In this document: one piece after another, positions 52,535 to 61,716 of the stretch
Layout: each line of letters begins with the position of its first letter
Position numbering within the stretch: the first letter of the stretch is position 1
Source of the DNA: Erythrocercus mccallii
Taxonomy: Eukaryota > Chordata > Aves > Passeriformes > Dicruridae
Length of the DNA: 64,000 nucleotides
Assembly (NCBI GenBank): GCA_013397435.1
Contig: VZRG01000007.1
Location: 2,446,833-2,510,832 of the forward strand
Reading direction: 5' to 3'
Made by a program: the position numbers and the translations under genes
Notes under the pieces: generated by a model
Databases searched by the model: none
The model's input: the letters and a program-made list of their open reading frames with translations, nothing else
What the model was told of the DNA's origin: nothing

Positions 52535-52540
52535 CCCACC
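52535..52540. repeat. Target-site duplication (right), CCCACC
   Basis: Right-hand copy of the 6-bp duplication flanking the LTR at 51,873-52,534. Confidence 0.92.
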
Positions 52541-54342
52541 TATAAAATGGCATTTAGCAGAGTTCCATAATCTTTTACATTTACTGTAAGGACCTTTCTG
52601 GGATTTTCAGGGAACTATGTATTACGATTCTCTCCTTTATGGTGCGAAACTTAGAAATTCTCAACATAATGAAAACAGAAGGAATTTTCTGGGTTATGTC
52701 ATATCCACATGAAAATGGAATAATTTCAATTCAAGGGAGTCAATTTTTTCCATTTATACCATCACAGACAATCATTAATTACAATTAAAGGATACCCTGG
52801 GCCTCTTCACTGATTTATTAAAAAACAGTTTTCAGGACTAGATATAATAACAGATTACCATTTTAAATTGCGATTCCTGTAAAATGAGTTTTTGCAGGAA
52901 AATCAGATCAGAAAAACAAACACTAGGAGTCTGATTAAGTATCTTAATTTCCTAATTGTATCCTTCAACAGGATGAAAGCACTTACAATGTCCTCTTACA
53001 TTCTTGCCTACTTAAATTGCCTTCAGGTTTGTATATTACAGCAAGAAATAATTTCAGTTGAGTTAAGTTTAGTGTTTGGTTTGCTTCTTAACTGATATTT
53101 TGAATGCTGTTGGGAACTGTTAGATATCTGTGAGACAACCCACACAAAATGCAATTTAATTTTTTCCTTCTCCTAAACTTTAAAAAAAGGAACTCAGTAA
53201 AACTGAGTTTTTGAGAGGATCAGAATACTGACAAAGAAGATTACCTTACTGTTTCTGTTGAAAAACAGCAACAAAGGTGTGTCCTTCTCTTCAGGTTAAA
53301 CATATACAGAGTAGTTTCAGGTAGATACAGAGACTTACCTTCTTAGACACCTAAAACAGTTGAAAATTTTCAGAAAATAAGTCATTACTTCTGGCAAACA
53401 CATTGATGGAAATTAAATAAAAAACCATCTTTAGAAGGTGTTTATACTTTACTACTACAATAGACTTAGAACACTGCATGAATCTCAAGAGACAACTGCT
53501 ATTAGCCTCAATTTACAGAGAGTTAGGACAATATGACAGCATAAAGGCTTGGAGTAATCTGCAAGAAGTTCACATTCTAGACAATTCCTTGAGTTAAGCT
53601 TCTTATCAGCTAAGTAATTTTTCCGTGACTGATATTTTATTTTATTCCCTTTGACTAGTTCTTTAGAGATGCATAGCTTTTTCACTTCCCTAATATCAAA
53701 GATTTAATTTGGGATTTCTGAATTTGAGCTTAAGACATCACACTAATATTTGGAACTGAATTCATCATTTCCCAGCATGAATTTCTAAGTACAGGATGAC
53801 TCTAACTCTTACGACGAACCTTAAATTTACTGATCGGGTTTTTAGGGGTTGGGGGGGTAATACAATTTTAAACTCAATAAGTCAGAACAACAAACCATGG
53901 GACTTCAGTCTTATACTCATTATTTCCTTCTAATGTTAATTCTATCAGTGGAACAAGCTTTGCTCTTTCACCCATATAAGCAGCTGCAGTTTGAAACTGG
54001 ATGCATCTGATTTTTTTCAGAGGCATATTCAATAAAAAAACCTTATCATATATTCAAAAGAAAATAAGCTATTATTTGGCCTAAAAATATTTTTATCTCC
54101 CTTACTATTAGCTAGAAAAAGTCTATGAAAACACATTTAGGCAAAGGTTTGTGTTGTTCCCCTTTTTTTTCTAGAGGAGTGTGTCATTCTAGCTTTGCAT
54201 GTCATTATATCAGTGTGAAGCTGAACTGTGTTTCATTTGCTTCTGGGACTGAAAAAGAAGAGAATACTTCTATTGTGTTCATGATAAGACTCTAGAGGAA
54301 GCTATGAAGTGATAAACCAAGGGAGAGTAGTTCAGTGAGTTG
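52541..54342. other. Unique AT-rich DNA, no gene seen
   Basis: About 1.8 kb between two solo LTRs, with only short chance frames and one G7 run near 53,851. No recognisable element. Confidence 0.5.
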
Positions 54343-54347
54343 ATTGG
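54343..54347. repeat. Target-site duplication (left), ATTGG
   Basis: ATTGG directly before the block at 54,348 and directly after its end (55,084-55,088). Confidence 0.88.
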
Positions 54348-55083
54348 TGCCAAGAGACAGGTATCTGCCAGGGAAAACTGGAGTTTTTCTTGGAATGGAG
54401 AATGAAAACCCCCTTCCCTCTAAATTATTATAATTTTGCTATTAAGGGCTTTCAGGCAAAGCTTTGGGAATAGGGATAGCAGTTCTTTACTAAGAATATT
54501 AAAAAAAAATACAAATGTAGTAGTACAGAAAGACAAGCAAACAAAACAAACAAAAACCCTAGAAAACCCCTGTCAGAGTCAGGGATGTGACCTGACACCC
54601 TGTTGGGGCAGGGTGTTAGAAGCAGTCCAGGTGAATCCTCCTGGAGTAACAGATGCAGTTCTGTTGAGTACAGATGATCTGCAGAGAAGTCCAGTGGTGG
54701 AGAAATGGGTCCCATCTTCTCCTGGAGAATCCAGTGGAGAAGCAGGATGTCTGGTGTTCCTCAGTCCCGTTTTATCTAGGTAGGAAACTCTGGAGCCCCT
54801 CACTACCGGGTGGAGCATCTCGCAATGGGATGATGGAATGCGTCATGTCATTGGTGAGCCTTAATGGCCCATTATCAGCAGATATCCCCTTGGAGGGAGG
54901 ATGAATAATGAAAGAGATAAGAAACACTGCCCCACCCAATTTTAACAGCTGGGCCATTATCAGAAAGCATCCACTCCCCTCCTCCCATAGTTACAAGAGA
55001 TAAAGAAAAAAAAACCATTTCCCCAATTGCTTTTAACAGATGAAATAAAATACACATTTTTTTTTGTTCCATAACCCAAGACA
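54348..55083 (-). mobile_element. Solo LTR (5-bp TSD, ERVL-like), reverse, 736 bp
   Basis: On the reverse strand it starts TGTCTTGGGTTATGG and ends GTCTCTTGGCA between ATTGG duplications (CCAAT on that strand). It is the closest relative in the window of the forward LTR at 47,053, sharing the 'cttggagggagg'/'gatatctgctgataatgggcc' block, the GATAAAA box, the 'caacagggtgtcag' box and nearly identical last 160 bp. Its extreme 3' end differs: after GATACCTGTCTC the sister has CTCAAACCAAGACA, while this copy has TTGGCA. No internal region remains. The forward and reverse frames of 60-115 codons inside it are not genes. Confidence 0.92.
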
Positions 55084-55088
55084 ATTGG
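55084..55088. repeat. Target-site duplication (right), ATTGG
   Basis: Right-hand copy of the 5-bp duplication flanking the LTR at 54,348-55,083. Confidence 0.88.
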
Positions 55089-55229
55089 AAAACTGGGCAG
55101 AGTATTTTCAGGAGGAAAATGATACATCTTCTTTAAGGGGTCATATCAGGTTGTGAACACCAGTTAAATAGTAGATACAGTAATTCACAGCCTTCCATCC
55201 AAAGTTGTGATATTGTTGGGCACCTTCTA

Positions 55230-55570
55230 GAGGACACTATGTGTGAGAAGTGAGTTACCTTGAGCAGACCATGTCTGCTCTTCTGGGCATTGCTTTCCAG
55301 GTCCAAGCAGCACAAATGTCAGCACCGGTGGCTGCTGCAAGGGACTCTGCTGGAGTGCCCCGTGCCAGCCTGCACTGCGCTGGAGATAGGACAGGCATAG
55401 CATTCCGGCCTGCCAGGAAAAGCATATGGCTCTGGTTTTCACAGAAAATGAAATGCACTGTGGCATGGCACAGAGGAGGAACTCTGTGTAAGTGGGTGCA
55501 CTGCATGGTGGGAAAATCCATCTGGGGTCATTCTGATGTGACATTAGAAAGCAGAATTCTCAGCATCTGA
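55230..55570. other. GC-richer patch with overlapping open frames on both strands
   Basis: Frames of 106 codons forward (55,250-55,570) and 105 and 88 codons reverse overlap here because the GC-richer sequence has few stops. None shows a domain, signal peptide or family motif that I recognise. A TTCCAG/GTCCAAG junction near 55,300 resembles a splice acceptor, but no donor pair was convincing. It may be a fragment of an old GC-rich repeat or a conserved element. I do not call a gene. Confidence 0.3.
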
Positions 55571-56639
55571 AGAACGCAAAATTGACCCGTTATCTGTATT
55601 ACTCTTTTTATTCCATTTTGCTAAACCAGGTATTCTATTACACCATTTCTTTTGAGGCTATTCTTACTGCAATTCAGAAAGAATGCTGCACTTTTTCTCT
55701 CTTTCTTCCACCACCTCAGCCCTCCCTGCCACCTGTTCAGTGCAGAACAACACTGAAGATGACAGCATCCTACTCCTTCATTATTATGGGTCCTGAAAAG
55801 GTTTCTCAGGTGGTAATCAGTCAGTAAGAAAGAACTGCTAAATCTTGAAGGAGCCCAGAGGTTAGACTGAAAGGAATGGGTGCTTGAGGGTAGGAAGAAT
55901 GGCAGAAAGAAGCTGTGGTGTGTGGAGGAAAGTCAGTGCTGAGTTTAGGGAAATGAACAGTTAAGAGTGCTGCTCAGGTGAGAAGTTGGATGATTTGATA
56001 TGCATTCAGCATTAAATTTCATGCTTATTCTATGGAATGATGCTGCAGCCTAGTAAATCTTTATCTATCTGATTTTTGCCATTACCACAAAAAGGCCATG
56101 GGGTTCCTGTTGACTGACAGTGTAGGGTTCAGGATTTCTTGGGGCTTGCCTTTGCTTGAGCAGGTAATACCTTGTAGAGCAGTCGCTGACTAGTGCTCAG
56201 CTAGTTATGAGCTTAATTTCTGAGAGTATATGATAAAAATCTGAAAAACACATGTAGCCACTGTGTAACAAAAATAGCCCTGCATGTTAACTGTGGCTAC
56301 AGGGAAGCCACTCCGTGATTTTTTAGCTTTAGCTGGGAATGTGTGAAAAGAAAGAGTGCAAAACCAGACTGTGTTAAGAAAATATTTCAAAGAGCTACCT
56401 TTTCTAAAGATTCACAGACATGAATACAGTGCATCTCATGGTTATTGGATTGATCAAAGGACTCTTCATGCAGGCTAAAATTTGTTGCTTTGTACCTCTT
56501 AGATCCTATTTAAGGCTCTTAAGGCATATAAGGAATAAGTTCGATACAAAGCCTCTACTGGCTTTCTGCAAAAGGATAATTTTTAAAAATAACATTGAAA
56601 TAAGTCCTTCCTGAGCTCAGTTCATCCTACTTGAATCTC

Positions 56640-56790
56640 TTCTTATCACTGTATCCTTCAATCTCCTTCATGAAAATGTCCTGTATCTCTAGCACTCATT
56701 TATGTTATTTGCTCCAATGACCTTACTTGACAACTTACTCCAAGTGTTTACTGCTCTTTGAACAAAGTAGTTCTGCCTGAATTCAGGTGC
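56640..56790 (-). mobile_element. Possible ancient CR1/L2-like LINE remnant
   Basis: The forward text 'ccaatgaccttacttgacaacttactccaagtgtttactgctctttgaacaaagtagttctgcctgaa' resembles the reverse complement of the last part of an ancient CR1 or L2 ORF2 (the region that in younger CR1 encodes the WNxLP and FFT blocks). The match is weak and no tail is seen. Confidence 0.3.
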
Positions 56791-59379
56791 AGTTAAGCGA
56801 TAATAGCATTGCTGCTCTGTTATATGAGGCAATAAGGTGATTCAGCTGAGTAGTTTATCCCAACAAGGGAACCAGAATATTGCAAAGTAAAACACTGACA
56901 TAGCTCTTTGGCTGCAAAATATATTTGTAACCAAACACTTTAAACAAGGAGCAGCTTATTCAAGGCTACATCACAATTTACAAGTACTTCCCTGTTGTAG
57001 TTCTTAGGCAGACACCTCCCAAATACCACGTGTTACTGAGCTTTTTGGTTCCACAGAACTGCCCAATCTGCAGCACTGATTGGACCAGTGGATCCGGGTC
57101 CTCTTCATCCACTATACTAGGTCAAAACCTCATCAAAACAGCTTAAAATGCTTGTCCTACAGTCTTATTACTCTGAAGGAATGGAGAAACATCTCTGAGA
57201 ATTAATAAGAGAGGGATCCACATCTTGAGACTACAGTTTTGAAAAATGGGAGAGGAAGTTCCTCGCATGCCTTGCCATCCATACTTATGTAAAAACCTAC
57301 AAACAGCTCAGAGTGGAGATAAAAGCAAAAGGGAACTTTATCAACACTATCAAAAATTTTAAGTGATGTCTGATACTGATATTCCATTCAGTACCTATAA
57401 GGCAACAAAACCTGCCCAATTATTTGTGAAAATACCATGTTGCTGTACCACAAGGGAAAACCTCTTTTCTTACCATGTCAATAGGAAGCAAAAATCCTTT
57501 ACAGCTTTTGTTAGAGATGTCAAATAGCTTGCACATATTTTTATTCCCAAATTATGGTAGGTATGGATGTCCTCACTGTATTTGAAAATAAGGGGCAAGG
57601 TACTCTGAGTTTGTAAAATGTGACTTTGCTGAATGAAGATGCGCAACTTCTAGATCACCATGCAAGAGGTTTTAACATGACTGTTCCAAATTAAATTAGC
57701 AATGTGACTGTATCAAGATGTTTTCAAATTTTAAATGGAAATTATAAAGTACTTAGTGAAATCTGAATTAATTTTGTTATTTCACTTTTGAACTTAACAA
57801 GAAGTTTAAGTCCACCTTTGCCCTACTACAACCAAGTTTTCAGTCTACATTCCTAGAAACCAATAAATATAACAACAATTTTTCATTTGGTTTTGTTCAG
57901 GAGGCAATTCTGATAAATCTAGTAAACACCAGTGAGTATTTTATTAAAGTGTCAGGAAGTAAAAATCAATGAAGGAGATAACTGCTCACATGTCCACTCT
58001 CTGTCACTTTTATTTAAAACCCCAATTAATTTAATGATTATAATATTGATTGCTAACTTTTGAAATGTCATATTAGCCTTTTCAGTTCACACAGTGCATT
58101 TAATCAGAAAAAATTTTAACTGTTACAATAAGATACAGAGAATAAATTAGAAGATGAATCATCACTTGCAGAATTTTGTGACATTTCATTATAAAATCGA
58201 TACTTTGACTAAGCTGGTAACAAGGTTTATTATACATTCAAAATCTAACAGAAAATTTTTAACTGACCGCAGGATAATAAGTTTTCATTCTGAAACCATG
58301 TAAAACACTGGATTTTGGAAGACCTGCAGAGTCTGTTCATTTGGACACCATGCTGTTCTGTTTGAGCCGTTTGCTGAGCTTCACCTCTAAAGCTGCAGTG
58401 AGAATAGATGATGAAGACTTGAATAGTTTCAATTAAGAATAAAGATCAGTAGTCACAGTACATATTTATTTCTTTGGGAGAGCATAGACACAGTAAAAGC
58501 TAAGGAATGAAGCGTAATTAGTATTTTCAAAAGCGCAATGGCCCATTATGACTTCATGTGTTTTGCTTACCGGAGGTAAGGTTAAAATTGTGCTGATTGA
58601 GGATATTGTAGGTCCTTTGTAGTGTTTTGAAGCCTGAGCAAACTCAGAAGAGAAGGTGGCCAGCAAGACTCATCCCAAACCATGAATGAGAAAGGACACT
58701 GGCCTTTTGTATCCTGAAGTTAGAAACCCTTTTTTTTTATATTAACTTTGCCATGTTTGTATCATGTCAAAGAGCCTTAATGAGTGTTTTCACACCATAA
58801 TAATGAATTATATTGAAATTTGAAAGAATGATGTACTCAGTTCAGACTGACATCAAGGGTAAACTATTAAAAATGTTTCCTCTTATAACACCAACCAGCA
58901 GCTTTGCTAAATCCAAAGGTTATTTGCCAATCCAGAGGTTATTCTCAGAGGTAATATTATTGCAACATATTGACCTATTTGTCAAAGTCCATAAGTGGAT
59001 GTGTGATCAGGGCTACTGAAATGAGCTACATGTGTCTTTGCAGACTGGACTTTATTCTGCAGTGTCTAGAGCGGTTATACAGATAAATTTCTAAGTGCTA
59101 ATTGAAAGTTATATTGAAAGCCTATTTTAAAGAGAGAGAAAACTGAAGACAGGCTAATGGTCAAAAAGGAAAATCTGATCGAATTTAAATTTTACTGCTC
59201 TTACTCTTTTAGTAGTAACACAAACTACACCCAGACATTGTTTTAACCCAGTGAGAAAACAAATAGAAAAGTGTCCACAGGGTCAATAATGGCTGGATAT
59301 GTTTGACTTTTCAGTCATTGTATACAATTTCTATTTAAGATCTTAAGGTTAAGGTTTAAGATCTTTAAGGTTAAGAAAG

Positions 59380-60085
59380 TGACTGGGAGTAGTCAGCTTG
59401 ATTTTACAGAGAGAAATCCTGCCTGATAACCTTCTAGAATGAGCTGACTGGCTTTGTGGACAGAGGAGGTGTGAGCAGAGGATACTCTTTACCTTGACTT
59501 TGGTAATGCATTTGGCAGTGCATACCACATTCACATAGACAAACAGAAGTACAGGTTAGGTTAACAAGTTAGGTTGACTGAGAAATGGTTTAGCTCCACT
59601 TTGAAAGAATCACTGGCACAAAGTAAAGCTGTGGATCCATAGAGTGTCCAGCAGTGATTAACACAGTCACTATTGACATTGTAATGGGATAAAATGCACT
59701 CCCAGGAAGTGTGTTGAGGATATAAAATTGGGAGGAGTGGCTGACATACCAGTGTGTTGTGCTGCCTTTCAGAAAGATCTCTACAGGCTGGAGCATTGGG
59801 CTGACAGGAAATGCAGAATGCTGTATCTGGGGAAGAGGAATAACCCAATTCACCAACACATGCTAGGGTCTGACCAGTTGGAAAGTAGCTTGGTAGAGAT
59901 GAATCTGCAGGTTCTTGTACAAAAAATTGAACAGGAGCCAGAAATACATCCAGGTGGCAAAGATCAAAAACACCCTGAGCTGTATCAGTAGGAAAAATGC
60001 CAGTAGTTTCAAGGAAGTGATCCCTCTGTTGTACTCATTACCAGAGGGGCCAGACAGGGAGTGCTGTGCCCAGTTCTAAATGTCT
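59380..60085 (+). mobile_element. CR1 LINE ORF2, reverse transcriptase part, dead
   Basis: In the sense direction this follows CR1 ORF2 from the middle of the reverse transcriptase towards its C-terminus: 'taccttgactttggtaatgcatttgg' (the YLDFxKAFD block), 'ttgggaggagtggctgac', 'tacaggctggagcattgggctgacagg', 'ctggggaagaggaataaccc', 'gtgctgtgcccagttct'. The catalytic FADD position reads V-E-D, and stops and frameshifts break the frame. The longest frame (59,728-59,991) covers GGVADIPVCCAAFQKDLYRL and LEHWADRK. About 630 bp of other sequence interrupts the copy before it resumes at about 60,715. Confidence 0.93.
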
Positions 60086-60714
60086 GTAATGAATTTGACT
60101 GGCTGATCATTGTATATCATTGCACACTACATAGTAGTTGATTTGAGTATTCTCAGGCCTGTGCTGGGCTGCATGTCCAGTGTGATCTTCAGACTGTATT
60201 TTTTCCTACCATCCAGGTCATCAGTGACTATTGAATAGTTTTGTCTCCAATGAAGTGTGCTGCACAAACCCCATGGCTACAGGACAAACTCATCCAGTTC
60301 ATTGTAACAGAAGATCTTCCAGGCAGGTCCTGCCTGGTACCAGCAACTATACCACCTGTGTGCACTGGCCTTTATCTAGGAGAGTGGCAAGAAGTTGCCA
60401 CATGAGCATCCTTTCTGTTTGACACTGAGAATGATCAATAGAGCTATTTGCTTGGAGGAAAAAAATCCACAATGGCTTGAGTGACCAAGGGTGCAGGACC
60501 TCTTGAATGGAAAGGGGTCTGCACAGTGTGCATTGTATGGATCAGGGGCCCATTTGATGCTATGCCACTTGTGGTTCCAGCATCTGAAGGTACATAGGAT
60601 TATCTGTACTTTTCTCTCCTTATAGTTATACTTAGCTCTATATAAATACCTTTGAAAAGATGTCTTAAAAAGTGCCTTTTTTTACTGGATTCATAAGAGA
60701 TATCATCTTCTGGT
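60086..60714. other. Insert splitting a CR1 copy; partly CR1-like in reverse
   Basis: An intact CR1 would have only a few tens of bases between the flanking pieces, so about 0.6 kb was inserted. The stretch at about 60,200-60,300 ('accatccaggtcatcagtgactattgaatag', 'aaaccccatggctac') looks like the reverse complement of the CR1 reverse transcriptase region, suggesting a reverse CR1 fragment within the forward one. The remainder, including a perfect 9-bp-arm palindrome at 60,319-60,337, is unassigned. Limits are approximate. Confidence 0.45.
60319..60337. repeat. 19-bp palindrome, 9-bp perfect arms, 1-base centre
   Basis: CCAGGCAGG, a central T, then CCTGCCTGG. The arms are perfect and GC-rich, unlike the surroundings. 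The one-base loop rules out a simple RNA hairpin of normal geometry. It may be chance, a dimeric protein-binding site, or a remnant of the inserted element. Confidence 0.85.
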
Positions 60715-61125
60715 ACAAAACAGCTTCCAAGGGTTGCAAAAATGATAAAGGACTTGAGGCATCTGTCCTAGAAAGAGACAAGACAACTGAGACTGTTTAG
60801 CCTTGAAGGTCTTACCAATGTGTATGAATACACTGTGGGAGACAGTAAAGAGGAAACCTACACCTTCCCAGTTTTGCCCAGTCACAGGACAAGAGGAAAT
60901 GGGCATGAAATGAAATATAGAAATTTGCATTTAAACATAAAGAGGATCTTAGTTTGAGTGCAGTTGAGCATTGGAACAGGTTGCCCAGAGGTGTTGGTGT
61001 CTCTGTTCTTGGAGATCTCATTAAATATGATCCTGGGCAATCTGTTGTAGATGACCCTGATTTGAGCCCCAGGGAGCTGCAGTACTGATTCTCCAGAAAT
61101 CCCTTCCAACTCAGACGCTGTGAAG
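60715..61125 (+). mobile_element. CR1 LINE ORF2 end and 3' UTR (continuation)
   Basis: Sense CR1 text resumes with 'gcaaaaatgataaaggacttgaggcatctgtcc', 'agactgtttagccttgaagg', 'cacaggacaagaggaaatgg', 'cattggaacaggttgcccagaggtgttgg' (the HWNRLP block), 'gatcctgggcaa' and 'cccttccaactcagacgctgtg'. It follows in order from the piece ending at 60,085, so both are one original insertion. The octamer tail is reduced to almost nothing. The overlapping reverse frames here (75-114 codons) are shadows of the old ORF2. Confidence 0.9.
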
Positions 61126-61511
61126 CAAAGATTTTGAGCACATGTTCATTTTTCAAATGTCTCTAAAGCACACAGTTCATCTGTATCTGTCTTTATAATG
61201 GTAAATATCTGTTTTAGATATTGATGTGAACACCTCCTTTTTATTTATAAGTCAACTATATTGATGCTTTCTACTTTCCACATTTTAATTTCACTAACCC
61301 ATTTTTTAGAGAAATGTCAACAAGTAAGAAATACCTTTTAGCACTTGATCTGCAGCTCCATTAATATCAGGTTTATTTACTTACCTCTTTACACATGACA
61401 AATATTCAGTAAAGGTACATACTCTGCTACTGAAATTTACAGTATTTATTCTTGTGTAATGACAATCTCGTTTATGAAGTGCTTACTAAAGGCTTTGTAA
61501 CTTTTTTCCAG
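61126..61511. other. AT-rich DNA before a candidate exon
   Basis: No gene or repeat seen. The right end contains a possible branch site (TTACTAAA at 61,483-61,490) and the pyrimidine tract of the acceptor at 61,501-61,511. Confidence 0.4.
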
Positions 61512-61716
61512 ATATTGTTCCTTGTTTCCAAGAAGAAAGATTTTTTATCTGACATTAGAATTTTTGGGAACTCTGTATACCCCTAACAATACACTTTCAT
61601 TAAAAAATGGACTTAAAGCAGTCATTGGGGATGTAAAAAATATTCTTCAAACACCTAAAAGGACAGCAAAATGGAAAATAAGAGTCACAGATTTTTTTGA
61701 TGGAATGTCTTGTAAG
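61512..61716 (+). CDS. Candidate internal exon of an unidentified gene
   Basis: A 205-base stretch open in one frame sits between a good acceptor (CTTTTTTCCAG ending at 61,511, with TTACTAAA about 22 bp upstream) and a good donor (AAG followed by GTAAAA at 61,717). It begins with the last base of a codon and ends on a codon boundary, encoding about 68 residues. The peptide is basic and mixed (FPRRKIFYLTLEFLGTL near the start; KIRVTDFFDGMSCK at the end), without low complexity, membrane segment or repeat. I do not recognise the protein. The same frame runs on 14 codons past the donor to a stop. In AT-rich DNA of this length a chance frame with chance splice sites is quite possible, so this is only a candidate. 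Confidence 0.25.

Larger units (their letters stand above)
55089..59379. other. Mostly unique DNA, no confirmed gene
   Basis: About 4.3 kb. A GC-richer patch at 55,230-55,570 and a possible ancient LINE remnant at 56,640-56,790 are listed separately. The rest is AT-rich with short chance frames. A small tandem duplication (TTAAGATCTTAAGGTTAAG-like, two copies) lies at 59,334-59,375. Confidence 0.5.

Noticed and set aside
54436..55084. Several open frames of 60-115 codons on both strands
   Set aside because: All lie in the solo LTR at 54,348-55,083.
59561..59859. Reverse open frames of 95 and 89 codons
   Set aside because: They are antisense to CR1 ORF2.
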